From NCBI RefSeq assembly GCF_016428855.1, contig NZ_JAELTN010000003.1:1-64000 (forward strand): 64,000 bases of DNA. Reading direction: 5' to 3'. Source of the DNA: Pedobacter sp. ASV28 (GTDB lineage Bacteria > Bacteroidota > Bacteroidia > Sphingobacteriales > Sphingobacteriaceae). The position numbers and the translations under genes are program-made. The notes beneath the pieces are model-generated. The model was not told the origin of the DNA. It saw nothing but the letters and a program-made list of their open reading frames with translations, and ran no database searches. This document shows positions 52,854 through 61,285 of the stretch, piece after piece (the first letter of the stretch is position 1; each line of letters begins with the position of its first letter).

Positions 52854-54563
52854 TTATTTATGCTCCAAAAACAATCCCTCGTCGGTTTTGCTTACTTTAA
52901 GGATATTCTTTCCCGTCAATCCTTTAAGCGTAGTGTCCCATTTTTTGTTGCTCCAGTCTGCTAATTGTGCTTTAATATCACTTAATAAGCATTGCTCACC
53001 TTCCTTTACCAAAGCAAATAATTCAGTTTCTTCAGCGGTAAGCTCAATTTTCTTTTTCTCCGGGCGCATCTGCGGGAAAAATAATACTTCCTGGATGGTG
53101 CTTTGGTTAGTCATTAACATCACCAAACGGTCAATTCCAATTCCCAAGCCCGAAGTAGGGGGCATGCCATATTCTAGGGCACGCACAAAATCATCATCCA
53201 TCGCCATAGCTTCATCATCGCCTCTGGCAGCAAGCTTTAACTGATCTTCGAAACGTTCTTTTTGATCTATAGGATCATTTAGCTCAGAATAGGCATTGGC
53301 AATTTCTTTTCCATTCACAAACAATTCAAACCTTTCTACCAATCCTTCTTTGGTACGATGTTTTTTAGCCAAAGGTGTCATTTCAATAGGATAGTCGGTA
53401 ATGTAGGTAGGCTGTATTAGATTGGCCTCTACTTTTTCTCCAAAAATCTCATCAATTAGTTTGCCCCTACCCATGCTTTCGTCAATTTCTATGCCCAGAT
53501 CCTTACAAGTTTTGGCAATTTCAGTTTCGCTCATGGCCGATACATCTATACCTGTATATTTCTGTATCGATTCGTACATGGTTAGACGTTCATAAGGACC
53601 GGCAAAATCAATTTCATATTCACCAACCTTAACAGTAGACTTGCCATGTATAGCCACAGCTACCTTTTCTAAGCATTCTTCTACCATGGCCATCATCCAA
53701 ACGTAGTCTTTATAAGCCACGTAAATTTCCATAGAGGTAAACTCTGGGTTATGCGTACGGTCCATCCCCTCGTTACGGAACATTTTTCCAAACTCATATA
53801 CCCCATCAAAACCGGCTACAATTAATCTTTTTAAGTATAGTTCATTGGCTATGCGCAAAAACAAAGGCATATCCAGTGTATTGTGATGCGTAGCAAATGG
53901 ACGAGCAGCTGCACCGCCATGAACAGCTTGTAAGATTGGTGTTTCTACTTCCATCCAGCCTTGACTATCGAAATAATTACGCATGGTATTGATCACCTTA
54001 GAGCGGTTGATGAAAATCTGCTTATAATCGGGATTCACCGTTAAATCTACATAACGCATTCTGTAACGTAATTCGGGATTGGTAAAGCCATCGTATACAT
54101 TTCCAGCCTCGTCACGTTTTACAATAGGAAGAGGACGTAAAGATTTCGATAATACTGTTAATTTCTTAACATGCACAGAAATTTCGCCTGTTTGAGTGGT
54201 GAAGACATAACCCTCAATACCGATAAAGTCACCAATGTCCAATAACTTCTTGAAAACAGTATTGTATAAGGTCTTGTCTTCGTCAGGACAAAGCTCATCA
54301 CGCTTCAAATAGATCTGGATACGACCAGTAGAATCCTGAAGTTCGGCAAAGGAGGCGGCCCCCATAATATTACGGCTCATAATGCGGCCGGCAATGCTAA
54401 TGGTCTTATAGGCCGTTTTATCTTTTTCGTAGTTGGCTAATATGTCGGCTGCGTTGGCATTAATCTCGTAAGCTTCTGCAGGATAGGGGTTAATACCCAA
54501 TTCGCGAAGCTGCTTTAATGATTCGCGTCTTAAAATTTCCTGTTCTGATAGTCCTATACTCAT
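52854..54563 (-). CDS. lysS: Lysyl-tRNA synthetase, class II
   Basis: A 569-residue enzyme that charges tRNA-Lys. The N-terminal OB-fold anticodon-binding domain covers ISIAGRIMSRNIMGAASFAELQDSTGRIQIY. The class II catalytic motifs are RSKVINTMRNYFDSQGWMEVETPIL (motif 1), FRNEGMDRTHNPEFTSMEIYVAY (motif 2) and GLGIGIDRLVMLMT (motif 3). A C-terminal extension of about 70 residues after motif 3 (ELTAEETELFALVKEGEQC... to EHK) is longer than in E. coli but common in Bacteroidota. The -7 element TATTTTTG lies 15 bases upstream. Confidence 0.97.
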   Translation of the reverse strand: MSIGLSEQEILRRESLKQLRELGINPYPAEAYEINANAADILANYEKDKTAYKTISIAGRIMSRNIMGAASFAELQDSTGRIQIYLKRDELCPDEDKTLYNTVFKKLLDIGDFIGIEGYVFTTQTGEISVHVKKLTVLSKSLRPLPIVKRDEAGNVYDGFTNPELRYRMRYVDLTVNPDYKQIFINRSKVINTMRNYFDSQGWMEVETPILQAVHGGAAARPFATHHNTLDMPLFLRIANELYLKRLIVAGFDGVYEFGKMFRNEGMDRTHNPEFTSMEIYVAYKDYVWMMAMVEECLEKVAVAIHGKSTVKVGEYEIDFAGPYERLTMYESIQKYTGIDVSAMSETEIAKTCKDLGIEIDESMGRGKLIDEIFGEKVEANLIQPTYITDYPIEMTPLAKKHRTKEGLVERFELFVNGKEIANAYSELNDPIDQKERFEDQLKLAARGDDEAMAMDDDFVRALEYGMPPTSGLGIGIDRLVMLMTNQSTIQEVLFFPQMRPEKKKIELTAEETELFALVKEGEQCLLSDIKAQLADWSNKKWDTTLKGLTGKNILKVSKTDEGLFLEHK

Positions 54564-54578
54564 TTATAGTATTTTTTG

Positions 54579-54586
54579 CAAAAATA
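54579..54586 (-). promoter_or_regulatory. lysS -7 element
   Basis: Minus-strand TATTTTTG, an exact TAnnTTTG match, ending 15 bases before the lysS ATG; a short leader. Confidence 0.6.
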
Positions 54587-54948
54587 GTAATTTTTTTGAG
54601 GAGTAAGGAGTGGGGATATAGGGTTTTAAGCTTTAAACGCTAAGCTATTATGAGCTATGCGAAACAATTTAATAACGGAGTGCTAAGAAATTTTTAGGAA
54701 AGCAAATGGCGGGTGCTATTAAAGTTAGCCAGGCTATACGCTGCTCCCTATGAAAAATCGGGATTCGCTGCTATCCCATTTATGTTAACTTCTTTATTGC
54801 GCAACATTCATTTTCCCTTGGAATAGGGTCAAATCCTGTTAAATAAGGTCATTATATAGGTACTTCAATTATTTAATTGATTATTGTTCATTCTCTTGGG
54901 CACATCTGTTCTTAATGTAATAAAAGGGCTATTGGTGTTTTTGGATTT
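54587..54948. other. 360-bp gap upstream of lysS
   Basis: No gene is apparent. The part near 54705-54785 (GGCGGGTGC... and GCTGCTCCC...GGGATTCGCTGC) is more GC-rich than the rest and may be a decayed intergenic repeat. Nothing in it can be assigned. Confidence 0.45.
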
Positions 54949-55146
54949 TTATTTTGACTTCATCGCTTTGATTAACTCTTCATTGCGTTTATCAGCTCTT
55001 GCATTTTGCAAAGAGATGACTGCCCAAACGGCGGCGGGAATCCAGCCAATTAAAGTTATTTGTAGCAGGAGACAAATAATTCCGGTGATAATTCTTCCCC
55101 GAAGCAAAAAAGAAAGAAATGGAATAAAGATGGCAATTAATGTCAT
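54949..55146 (-). CDS. YqaE/Pmp3 family small membrane protein
   Basis: A 65-residue inner-membrane protein with two hydrophobic helices. It starts MTLIAIFIPFLSFLLRGRII and continues GIICLLLQITLIGWIPAAVWAV, matching the Pmp3/YqaE pattern, with a charged C-terminal tail (NARADKRNEELIKAMKSK). Relatives are linked to membrane potential and stress in yeast and plants; the bacterial role is unsettled. It lies 42 bases after the fatty-acyl-CoA ligase stop on the same strand. Confidence 0.87.
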   Translation of the reverse strand: MTLIAIFIPFLSFLLRGRIITGIICLLLQITLIGWIPAAVWAVISLQNARADKRNEELIKAMKSK

Positions 55147-55188
55147 GCGTTTTTTGAGGTGAAGGATTTAACTTTTTTGGGTCGCGAA

Positions 55189-57096
55189 TTAATCTGCTTC
55201 CACTTCCTTGGTATACATCTCTGCAATTGCCGGTGCATATTTCTTCTCTACCACACGGCGTTTTACTTTTAAGGTAGGTGTAATCTCACCTTCGTCAATG
55301 CTAAACGGATTTCTTTTGATTTTGAAGTGTTTAATCCTTTCGAACTTCGCCAATTCATTGCTGATTTTTTTGATGTCCTTCTCCATCCAATCATAAATTT
55401 CTTTATCTTCTATAAAGTCACCTTCTTTTTGAAAGAAATCATCCTTTAGGTTGAAAGTTTCCTGTAGTGTTTCCCTGTTTGGAATAATAATGGCCGTAAT
55501 GTACTCGCGCTTATCGCCAATAAGGAAAAGCTGATCTATTTTAGGGCTTTTCAGATAGATATTCTCTACTGGTGTTGGGTACACATTTTTGCCGTAGGCA
55601 TTGACAATCATGTTTTTCAATCTATCGGTAATCTGTAAATTACCTTTGTAAAAACGACCTATGTCTCCAGTATGAAACCAATTGTCCTTATCTATGGCTT
55701 CGGCAGTTTCCGCTGGTTTATTGAAATAACCTTTCATTACGCAATGGCCTCGAACAATAATCTCTCCTTCCTCGCATTCGAAATTTTCATTAAAAGTATC
55801 ATGTGTCTGAATATTGATGATTTTTTTGGTGTCCACATTTTGGATGCCTATTTCGATTCCTGGTATTACACGGCCTACAGTGCCATAAACCTGACGATGA
55901 TATTCGGTTACCGACATTACGGGCGACGTTTCGGTCAGGCCAAAACCTTCCAGTATTTTAATACCCAGATCACCGAAGAATTCTCCTACATTTTTAGGAA
56001 GTGCAGCACCGCCAGAAATCATAAACTTTAATCGTCCACCGGTCTTCTCTTTAATCTTGCTAAAGACCAGTTTTTCGGCAATACCTTTTTGAGCGGCTAA
56101 AATAATTCCGGGATTTTTGCCTGCTTCTTTTGTTACCCTGTACTTATTACCTATCTCAAGTGCCCAAGTGAAGATTTTGGCTTTTAGCCCTCCCGCTGCA
56201 GTGCCAGATTTGATGGCCTTATCGTGAATTCGTTCTAATAATCGGGGTACACAGGACATGACCGTAGGTCTCACTTCACCCATATTCTTGGCCAGGAGCT
56301 CCAAACTTTGTGCAAAAGCTATTTTACATCCCTGTGCACAACACACATGATAAGTTGCCGTACGTTCAAATACGTGGGAAAGTGGGAGGAAAGAGAGGAA
56401 AGTCTCTGTTTCGTCAATTACGGGAATTTGTTGTAGGCATACCTTCACGTTTTCTACAAAATTATAATGGGTAAGCATTACCCCTTTGGGGGTGCCAGTA
56501 GTACCTGAAGTATAAATAAGCGAAGATACGTCCTGTGGGAGCACTTCGGTTCTTCTTTTATCTATTTCGGCTAGTTCTTCACTGGAAACGAGCCTATTTA
56601 AAACATGGTTATAATCTATAATTTCTATGTTCAATCCTTCCGGAATGGCCACTTTTTCAAAATCTGAGAAGGCAGGAATGATGTATTTGAGTTCCTTACA
56701 GTTCTCCGCTACTTTTAGAATTTTTCTAAACAGAAATGGATTGCCTACCAGTATAGCTTTTATGCCAGAATCATTAATAATGTACGCTACTTCGTGCTCG
56801 GCCAGGGTAGGATAAATGGATACATTAATGACACCGATCTGCTGTATACCTTGATCATAATAAACATATTCAGGAGAATTTTCGATCATTAAGCCTAACC
56901 TATCCCCTTTGGCAATGCCTTTTTCCAAGAAAAAAGCAGAAACAGCATCCGCTCTCGATAAGGTAGTCTGAAAGGAAATTTCTTCCCAGTCTGTCCCCTT
57001 TTTATGGATTAAAAAAGTTTCCGTAGGTTGATGAATATTTTTTACAACGTTACGCAATAGCGTTGGCACTGTAGAAAATTCGCTGAATGATACCAT
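55189..57096 (-). CDS. Long-chain fatty acid-CoA ligase (AMP-forming)
   Basis: A 635-residue membrane-associated enzyme that activates fatty acids to acyl-CoA with ATP. The AMP-binding motif is SSLIYTSGTTGTPKGVMLTH, with FLSFLPLSHVFERTATYHV, GGAALPKNVGEFFGDLGI, ILEGFGLTETSPVMSV, the VRGHCVMKGYFNKP and GWFHTGDIG-like word NWFHTGDIGRFYKG, and the C-terminal Lys region LKVKRRVVEKKYA. The length and words fit the FadD15 (long-chain) group common in Bacteroidota. It could supply the acyl-CoA dehydrogenase at 28838. Confidence 0.94.
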   Translation of the reverse strand: MVSFSEFSTVPTLLRNVVKNIHQPTETFLIHKKGTDWEEISFQTTLSRADAVSAFFLEKGIAKGDRLGLMIENSPEYVYYDQGIQQIGVINVSIYPTLAEHEVAYIINDSGIKAILVGNPFLFRKILKVAENCKELKYIIPAFSDFEKVAIPEGLNIEIIDYNHVLNRLVSSEELAEIDKRRTEVLPQDVSSLIYTSGTTGTPKGVMLTHYNFVENVKVCLQQIPVIDETETFLSFLPLSHVFERTATYHVCCAQGCKIAFAQSLELLAKNMGEVRPTVMSCVPRLLERIHDKAIKSGTAAGGLKAKIFTWALEIGNKYRVTKEAGKNPGIILAAQKGIAEKLVFSKIKEKTGGRLKFMISGGAALPKNVGEFFGDLGIKILEGFGLTETSPVMSVTEYHRQVYGTVGRVIPGIEIGIQNVDTKKIINIQTHDTFNENFECEEGEIIVRGHCVMKGYFNKPAETAEAIDKDNWFHTGDIGRFYKGNLQITDRLKNMIVNAYGKNVYPTPVENIYLKSPKIDQLFLIGDKREYITAIIIPNRETLQETFNLKDDFFQKEGDFIEDKEIYDWMEKDIKKISNELAKFERIKHFKIKRNPFSIDEGEITPTLKVKRRVVEKKYAPAIAEMYTKEVEAD

Positions 57097-57180
57097 GTTT
57101 TATTAATATTTGGATTGCTTTAAACCGACAATGATAAACTATTGCGCTTAATAATACAAAATGAAAGGAGGATTGTTGGG

Positions 57181-57244
57181 AAAAAAATGCATTATGGGGT
57201 GCCCAATAATGCAGAAGGCACCGATTTTTATCGGTGCCTTCTGC
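57181..57244 (-). terminator. Tandem terminator hairpins after the isc operon
   Basis: First hairpin: perfect 15-bp stem 57211-57225 with 57230-57244, 4-base loop, but no T-run. Second hairpin abuts it: 57191-57210, imperfect 9-bp stem, followed on the minus strand by GCATTTTTTT. Together they form a strong double terminator 17 bases beyond iscA. Confidence 0.85.
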
Positions 57245-57260
57245 TTATATTTTTAAATGA

Positions 57261-57587
57261 TTATACTGAAAAGCTTTCACCACAGCCACAAGAACGGCTT
57301 GCATTAGGGTTATTAAAAGCAAATCCTTTTCCGTTCAGGCCGTCTGAAAAGTCAAGCTCTGTACCTGCGAGATAGAGGAAAGACTTCATATCTAAGGCGA
57401 TCTTAATTCCACGATCTTCAAAAAATTGATCTCCTGTTTTCGTTTCGTTATCGAAGTCTAAGTTATAGGAAAGTCCAGAACAGCCACCTCCTTTAACAGA
57501 GACACGGAGAAAATAGTCGGATCCTAATTCAGAATCCTGCATTAAGTGCTCTATTTTATCTTTTGCTTTATCGGTTATAGTAATCAT
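57261..57587 (-). CDS. iscA: Iron-sulfur cluster carrier, IscA/SufA (HesB) type
   Basis: A 108-residue A-type carrier that receives Fe-S clusters from IscU and hands them to target proteins. The three conserved Cys are present: one in VKGGGCSGLSYNLDF and the C-terminal pair in SRSCGCGESF. MITITDKAKDKI starts the protein as usual. It is the last gene of iscS-iscU-iscA and ends at a tandem terminator. hscBA, fdx and iscR are not in this cluster. Confidence 0.95.
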   Translation of the reverse strand: MITITDKAKDKIEHLMQDSELGSDYFLRVSVKGGGCSGLSYNLDFDNETKTGDQFFEDRGIKIALDMKSFLYLAGTELDFSDGLNGKGFAFNNPNASRSCGCGESFSV

Positions 57588-57638
57588 GATATTTACGACT
57601 TTAGATTTATATCCGCTATTATAAATTCTGTTTGTTAA

Positions 57639-57675
57639 AGATTTGACAAATCGTCAATCGTAATTCGTCAAATCT
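57639..57675. repeat. Inverted repeat in the iscU-iscA spacer
   Basis: A 9-bp inverted repeat AGATTTGAC (57639-57647) with GTCAAATCT (57667-57675) lies between iscU and iscA and would form a hairpin in the operon mRNA. It shares words (AATCGT, AGATTT) with the iscS-iscU spacer. Confidence 0.6.
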
Positions 57676-57683
57676 AAAATTTC

Positions 57684-58097
57684 CTAGTGGTGTGATTTTG
57701 GCAGTTCTAATGCTTCTAATCCATTTTTAACACGGTAATCGTTAATGGCAGATTTAATAGCATCTTCTGCCAAAACTGAACAGTGAATTTTCACTGGAGG
57801 CAAAGCAAGTTCTTCTACGATATCCATATTGTCAATGGCTAAAGCCTCATCAATAGATTTGCCTTTTAACCATTCTGTAGCTAAAGAAGAAGAAGCAATG
57901 GCAGAACCACAGCCAAAAGTCTTGAACTTGGCGTCGGTAATTACATTGTTATCGTCAACTTCAATTTGTAAACGCATTACGTCACCACATTCTGGTGCAC
58001 CTACTAAACCTGTACCTACAGATTTACTGTCTTTATTTAAAGTACCAACGTTGCGGGGGTTGGTATAATGATCAATTACTTTTTCTGAATATGCCAT
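57684..58097 (-). CDS. iscU: Fe-S cluster scaffold IscU
   Basis: A 137-residue scaffold on which [2Fe-2S] clusters are built from IscS sulfur. The ligands are Cys in GAPECGDVMRLQI, Asp/Cys in KFKTFGCGSAIASSSLATEW and Cys in KIHCSVLAEDAIKSAI. The LPPVK sequence recognised by HscA is present (LALPPVKIHC). The first residues AYSEKVIDHYTNPRNVG are typical. It lies between iscS and iscA, all on the minus strand. Confidence 0.97.
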   Translation of the reverse strand: MAYSEKVIDHYTNPRNVGTLNKDSKSVGTGLVGAPECGDVMRLQIEVDDNNVITDAKFKTFGCGSAIASSSLATEWLKGKSIDEALAIDNMDIVEELALPPVKIHCSVLAEDAIKSAINDYRVKNGLEALELPKSHH

Positions 58098-58106
58098 TTT
58101 ATTTTA

Positions 58107-58202
58107 GATTGTAGATTTTAGATTTACGATCTTCCAAAATCAATGTTCTATTAATATTTTAAAATTGTAGAATGCTAAATCGTACTTCGTCAATCTACAA
58201 TC
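58107..58202. repeat. Long-range inverted repeat in the iscS-iscU spacer
   Basis: A 9-bp inverted repeat GATTGTAGA (58107-58115) with TCTACAATC (58194-58202) spans most of the 115-base spacer between iscS and iscU. The same low-complexity words (AGATTT, ATCGTA, AATCTA) recur in the next spacer. Confidence 0.55.
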
Positions 58203-58212
58203 GTAATTTTGC

Positions 58213-59424
58213 TTAGTGTTCAGCCCACTCAATTTTACTTAAGTCAACACCTTCTTTGAACATTTCCCAAAGTGGAGAAAGATCCCTTAAGTGGTTAACT
58301 GCTTTTTTCGTATTTTCTATTGCATAATCCACCTCTTCTTCTGTGGTAAACCTACCAAGTCCAAAACGTATCGAAGAGTGTGCAAGGTCATCGGAAAGAC
58401 CTAATGCTTTCAATACATATGAAGGTTCTAAAGAAGCCGAGGTACAGGCAGAACCTGAAGAAACAGCCAAATCTTTCATGGCCATCATTAAACCTTCACC
58501 TTCCACATATTTAAAGGATATATTAGCTACATGAGGCAAACGGTGATTTACGTTTCCATTTACATAGCTTTCTTCCAAAGTAGTTAAAGCGCTTTCCAAT
58601 TTATCGCGTAAGCCAGATAAACGTTTGGCCTCCTCATCCATTTCTAAACGACAAAGTTCACAAGCTTTACCTAAACCTACAATGCCAGGTACATTTAAAG
58701 TGCCAGAACGCATACCACGCTCATGACCTCCGCCATCCATTTGTGCAGTTACTTTTACCCTTGGTCCTTTTCGTCGTACGTATAAAGCACCAACTCCTTT
58801 CGGGCCATACATTTTATGGGCACTAAATGCCATTAAGTCAATGCCGTCTTCGTTTACATTCACAGGGATCTTACCCACTGCTTGTGTAGCATCGGTCATA
58901 AATAAAGCACCATGTTTGTGGGCAATGGCAGATATTTCTTTAATGGGTTGTATTACACCAATTTCATTGTTTCCATACATGATGGTTACCAAAATGGTTT
59001 CTGGTGTCATTGCGGCTTCAAGTTCAGCTAGATCAATTAATCCATCTTCTTTTACTTGTAGATAGGTAACTTTTGCACCTTGTTTCTCTAAATGCTTGCA
59101 GGTATCCAAAACCGCTTTATGTTCTGTAGTAGCGGTAATAATATGATTACCTTTGTCAGCGTACATTTCAAAAACACCTTTAATAGCCAAGTTATCAGCT
59201 TCTGTGGCACCAGAGGTGAAAATGATTTCTTTTTCCGTACAACCAATTAATTTCGAAACCTGCTCACGGGCATAATCAACACCTTCTTCTGCTACCCAGC
59301 CAAAAGCGTGGTTACGGCTAGCAGCATTACCAAATTTATTGGTGAAATAGGGCAACATAGCTTCTAATACTCTAGGGTCTAGAGGAGTAGTAGCATTATT
59401 ATCTAAGTAAATTGGAAGTTCCAT
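58213..59424 (-). CDS. iscS: Cysteine desulfurase IscS
   Basis: A 403-residue PLP enzyme that removes sulfur from cysteine for Fe-S clusters and tRNA thiolation. It opens [22 protein letters not shown], has [18 protein letters not shown] and the PLP Lys in [19 protein letters not shown]. The persulfide Cys is in [29 protein letters not shown] closes the fold. First gene of the isc operon, with a ~110-base leader carrying inverted repeats. Confidence 0.97.
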   Translation of the reverse strand: MELPIYLDNNATTPLDPRVLEAMLPYFTNKFGNAASRNHAFGWVAEEGVDYAREQVSKLIGCTEKEIIFTSGATEADNLAIKGVFEMYADKGNHIITATTEHKAVLDTCKHLEKQGAKVTYLQVKEDGLIDLAELEAAMTPETILVTIMYGNNEIGVIQPIKEISAIAHKHGALFMTDATQAVGKIPVNVNEDGIDLMAFSAHKMYGPKGVGALYVRRKGPRVKVTAQMDGGGHERGMRSGTLNVPGIVGLGKACELCRLEMDEEAKRLSGLRDKLESALTTLEESYVNGNVNHRLPHVANISFKYVEGEGLMMAMKDLAVSSGSACTSASLEPSYVLKALGLSDDLAHSSIRFGLGRFTTEEEVDYAIENTKKAVNHLRDLSPLWEMFKEGVDLSKIEWAEH

Positions 59425-59454
59425 CTAATGTTTATATTTTAAAAAATTGAGCTT

Positions 59455-59509
59455 AAAGTTTAAGATCCAAAGCTAAAAGCATTATTGATCTAAACTTTGC
59501 TTTTAGCTT
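59455..59509 (-). promoter_or_regulatory. isc operon leader: two overlapping inverted repeats
   Basis: A perfect 11-bp stem AAGCTAAAAGC (59470-59480) with GCTTTTAGCTT (59499-59509), and a second 8-bp pair AAAGTTTA (59455-59462) with TAAACTTT (59491-59498) whose right arm fills the loop of the first. The two helices interlock like a pseudoknot or would compete. They lie 31-85 bases before the iscS ATG in the transcribed leader. An RNA control element is possible; it may instead be low-complexity sequence. Confidence 0.45.
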
Positions 59510-59540
59510 CAAGCTTTCGCCTTTATGCTTTATCATAGTA

Positions 59541-59568
59541 CAAAGATACGAAAAAAGTTTCCGAACAA
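59541..59568 (-). promoter_or_regulatory. isc operon promoter
   Basis: Minus strand: TTG (59568-59566), 17-base spacer, TATCTTTG (59548-59541). Both elements match the Bacteroidota consensus. The predicted start is near 59536, leaving a leader of about 110 bases. Confidence 0.75.
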
Positions 59569-59704
59569 TTATAAATAATAGCTATGAAGCTATAGTTAAA
59601 ACCTGCATTTTTACATTCTGATAACGAGATGTGAGCATTATGGGCTGTGAGTACGAGTTATACGTTTAGACCTGTAACTGATTAACCTCATCCAATTAGA
59701 AAAG

Positions 59705-60106
59705 ATGAACAAGATAGAACATATTGGTATTGCCGTGGCAGATCTAGAAAAAGCCTCGAGCCTTTACGAACAATTGCTGGGGGTTACCTGCTATAAAACC
59801 GAGTTGGTGGATACAGAAAATGTAAATACTGCATTTTTTAAATTAGGTGAAAGTAAGATAGAGCTCTTGGCCAGCACTGCTGATGATAGTGCCATTGCTA
59901 AGTTTATCGCCAAAAAGGGAGAAGGCATACATCATATTGCTTTTGAGGTAGATGATATTTATGCCGAAATGGAAAGGTTAGCAGGTAAAGGTTTTGTGTT
60001 GTTGAACGAGCAGCCCAAAAAAGGAGCCGATAATAAACTGATCTGTTTTGTACATCCTAAATCTACAAATGGTGTTTTGATTGAACTTTGTCAGGAAATC
60101 AGATGA
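59705..60106 (+). CDS. mce: Methylmalonyl-CoA epimerase
   Basis: A 133-residue VOC-fold metalloenzyme that interconverts (2R)- and (2S)-methylmalonyl-CoA. It begins MNKIEHIGIAVADLEKASSLYEQLLG, with metal-binding His in EHIGIAV and Glu in SKIELLAS. GEGIHHIAFEVDDI holds another metal His, and GVLIELCQ ends with the metal Glu. The length is normal. The stop overlaps the start of the racemase-type gene (ATGA). Methylmalonyl-CoA mutase is not in the window. Confidence 0.95.
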   Translation: MNKIEHIGIAVADLEKASSLYEQLLGVTCYKTELVDTENVNTAFFKLGESKIELLASTADDSAIAKFIAKKGEGIHHIAFEVDDIYAEMERLAGKGFVLLNEQPKKGADNKLICFVHPKSTNGVLIELCQEIR

Positions 60107-60798
60107 AAAAGATTGGGCTATTGGGGGGAATGAGCTGGGTTTCTACCATAGATTACTACAGGTTAATTAATGAAGGTATAAATGAGAAATTAGGTGGTTT
60201 ACAATTCGCAGAGTGTATCATCTATTCGTTAAATTTTGCTGATATACATCAAAATGGGTGGGAGCACTCCTTTGAACTGTTAAAAAGAGGTTGTGAAAAG
60301 CTGAAGTTGGGTGGTGCTGAAGCCATTGTACTTTGTGCGAATACGGCTCATCTCTATGCTGATAAACTGCAAAATGAAATCAAATTGCCCATCATTCATA
60401 TTGTTTCTTCAACTGCTGAAGAAATCCTTAAATATGGGCTTAAAAAGGTTGCTTTGCTGGGTACGAAATATACAATGGAAATGGGCTTTTATCAGCAAAA
60501 ACTTCAGGAATATGGAATAGATGTAATAGTTCCCGCAAGTATGGACGAAAGAGCGTTTATTCAGCAGACCTTACGTGATGAATTGGGTAAGGGTATTGTG
60601 AAGCAAGAAACCAAGAAAAAATATATTTCAATGATAACAAGGTTGCTTAGGGAGGGTGCACAGGGAATTGTGTTAGGTTGTACAGAAATCCCATTATTAA
60701 TGAACCAGGAAGATTTTTCAGTTCCTGTTTTTGATACCACGTCCATTCATGCCAACGCCATAGTCAAATTTGCATTATCATCATATGAAGGAATCTAA
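60103..60798 (+). CDS. Aspartate/glutamate racemase family protein
   Basis: A 231-residue PLP-independent racemase. It begins MKKIGLLGGMSWVSTIDYYR, with the first catalytic Cys in AIVLCANTAHLYAD and the second in GIVLGCTEIPLLMNQEDF. This matches the amino-acid racemase YgeA / aspartate racemase group with broad specificity. The ATG at 60103 overlaps the mce stop by four bases; a TTG at 60088 is less likely. The functional link to mce is not obvious. The next gene begins inside its 3' end. Confidence 0.93.
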   Translation: MKKIGLLGGMSWVSTIDYYRLINEGINEKLGGLQFAECIIYSLNFADIHQNGWEHSFELLKRGCEKLKLGGAEAIVLCANTAHLYADKLQNEIKLPIIHIVSSTAEEILKYGLKKVALLGTKYTMEMGFYQQKLQEYGIDVIVPASMDERAFIQQTLRDELGKGIVKQETKKKYISMITRLLREGAQGIVLGCTEIPLLMNQEDFSVPVFDTTSIHANAIVKFALSSYEGI

Positions 60799-61078
60799 TC
60801 AGGTATTAATTAAAATGATCAGCAAGGATTTCGATATAGCGGACAATCTTTCGGAAGATCAGTTGAGGGAAGTGTTGGTTAAGGCATTTGAATACTTAGT
60901 AGCAGATGATTTCTCTAAGTTATTGCAAATACTGTACAGGGCTGACGTGGACCAATATAAACTAAAAGAGTTATTGGAGCATACAGAAGGCGCTAGTTCA
61001 GGTGCGGTTATTGCCGATGCTTATATGGCCAGGCAAAAGGCGAAGCTGGAAACCTGGAAAAAGTACAGTAAGTCTTAA
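60785..61078 (+). CDS. Small hypothetical protein overlapping the racemase gene
   Basis: A 97-residue helical protein, MKESNQVLIKMISKDFDIAD, then LREVLVKAFEYLVADDFSKLLQILYRADVDQYKLKELLE and a basic end. The ATG at 60785 lies inside the racemase gene (14-base overlap); a start at 60815 would avoid overlap and is also possible. Third gene of an mce-racemase unit. No family recognised beyond a likeness to small helical proteins conserved in Bacteroidota. Confidence 0.72.
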   Translation: MKESNQVLIKMISKDFDIADNLSEDQLREVLVKAFEYLVADDFSKLLQILYRADVDQYKLKELLEHTEGASSGAVIADAYMARQKAKLETWKKYSKS

Positions 61079-61225
61079 TAACACACACACACAAATACCT
61101 ATTTTTTATTACTCGACCACCAATTTAGTGCATTAACTATTTTGTCATGCGATGGTCTCATAAATTCGTATCTCCATAGTTATCAGATGACGCTTTTTTG
61201 TCATTTGTAGGACGAAGCGCCTTAA

Positions 61226-61258
61226 AGCCTTACGAAGTTTTTAAAACTTCGTAAGGCT
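61226..61258. repeat. 33-bp near-perfect palindrome between convergent genes
   Basis: AGCCTTACGAAGTTTT (61226-61241), a single T, and the exact inverse AAAACTTCGTAAGGCT (61243-61258). It lies between the 97-residue gene and nhaP, which converge, and could stop transcription both ways, though it lacks a flanking T-run. It has the look of a dispersed REP element; a degenerate AAACTTC-GAAGTTT palindrome also occurs near 7740. Confidence 0.8.
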
Positions 61259-61285
61259 AGAGGCTTATTTATTCGTAAAATTATT

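Noticed and set aside
52777-53244. 155-residue plus-strand frame
   Set aside because: Lies antisense to the 3' end of lysS and begins within the REP-like hairpin; composition is that of a shadow frame.
61079-61091. Short AC dinucleotide run
   Set aside because: Only about six repeats after a stop codon; no sign of phase-variation function since it is outside any gene or promoter.
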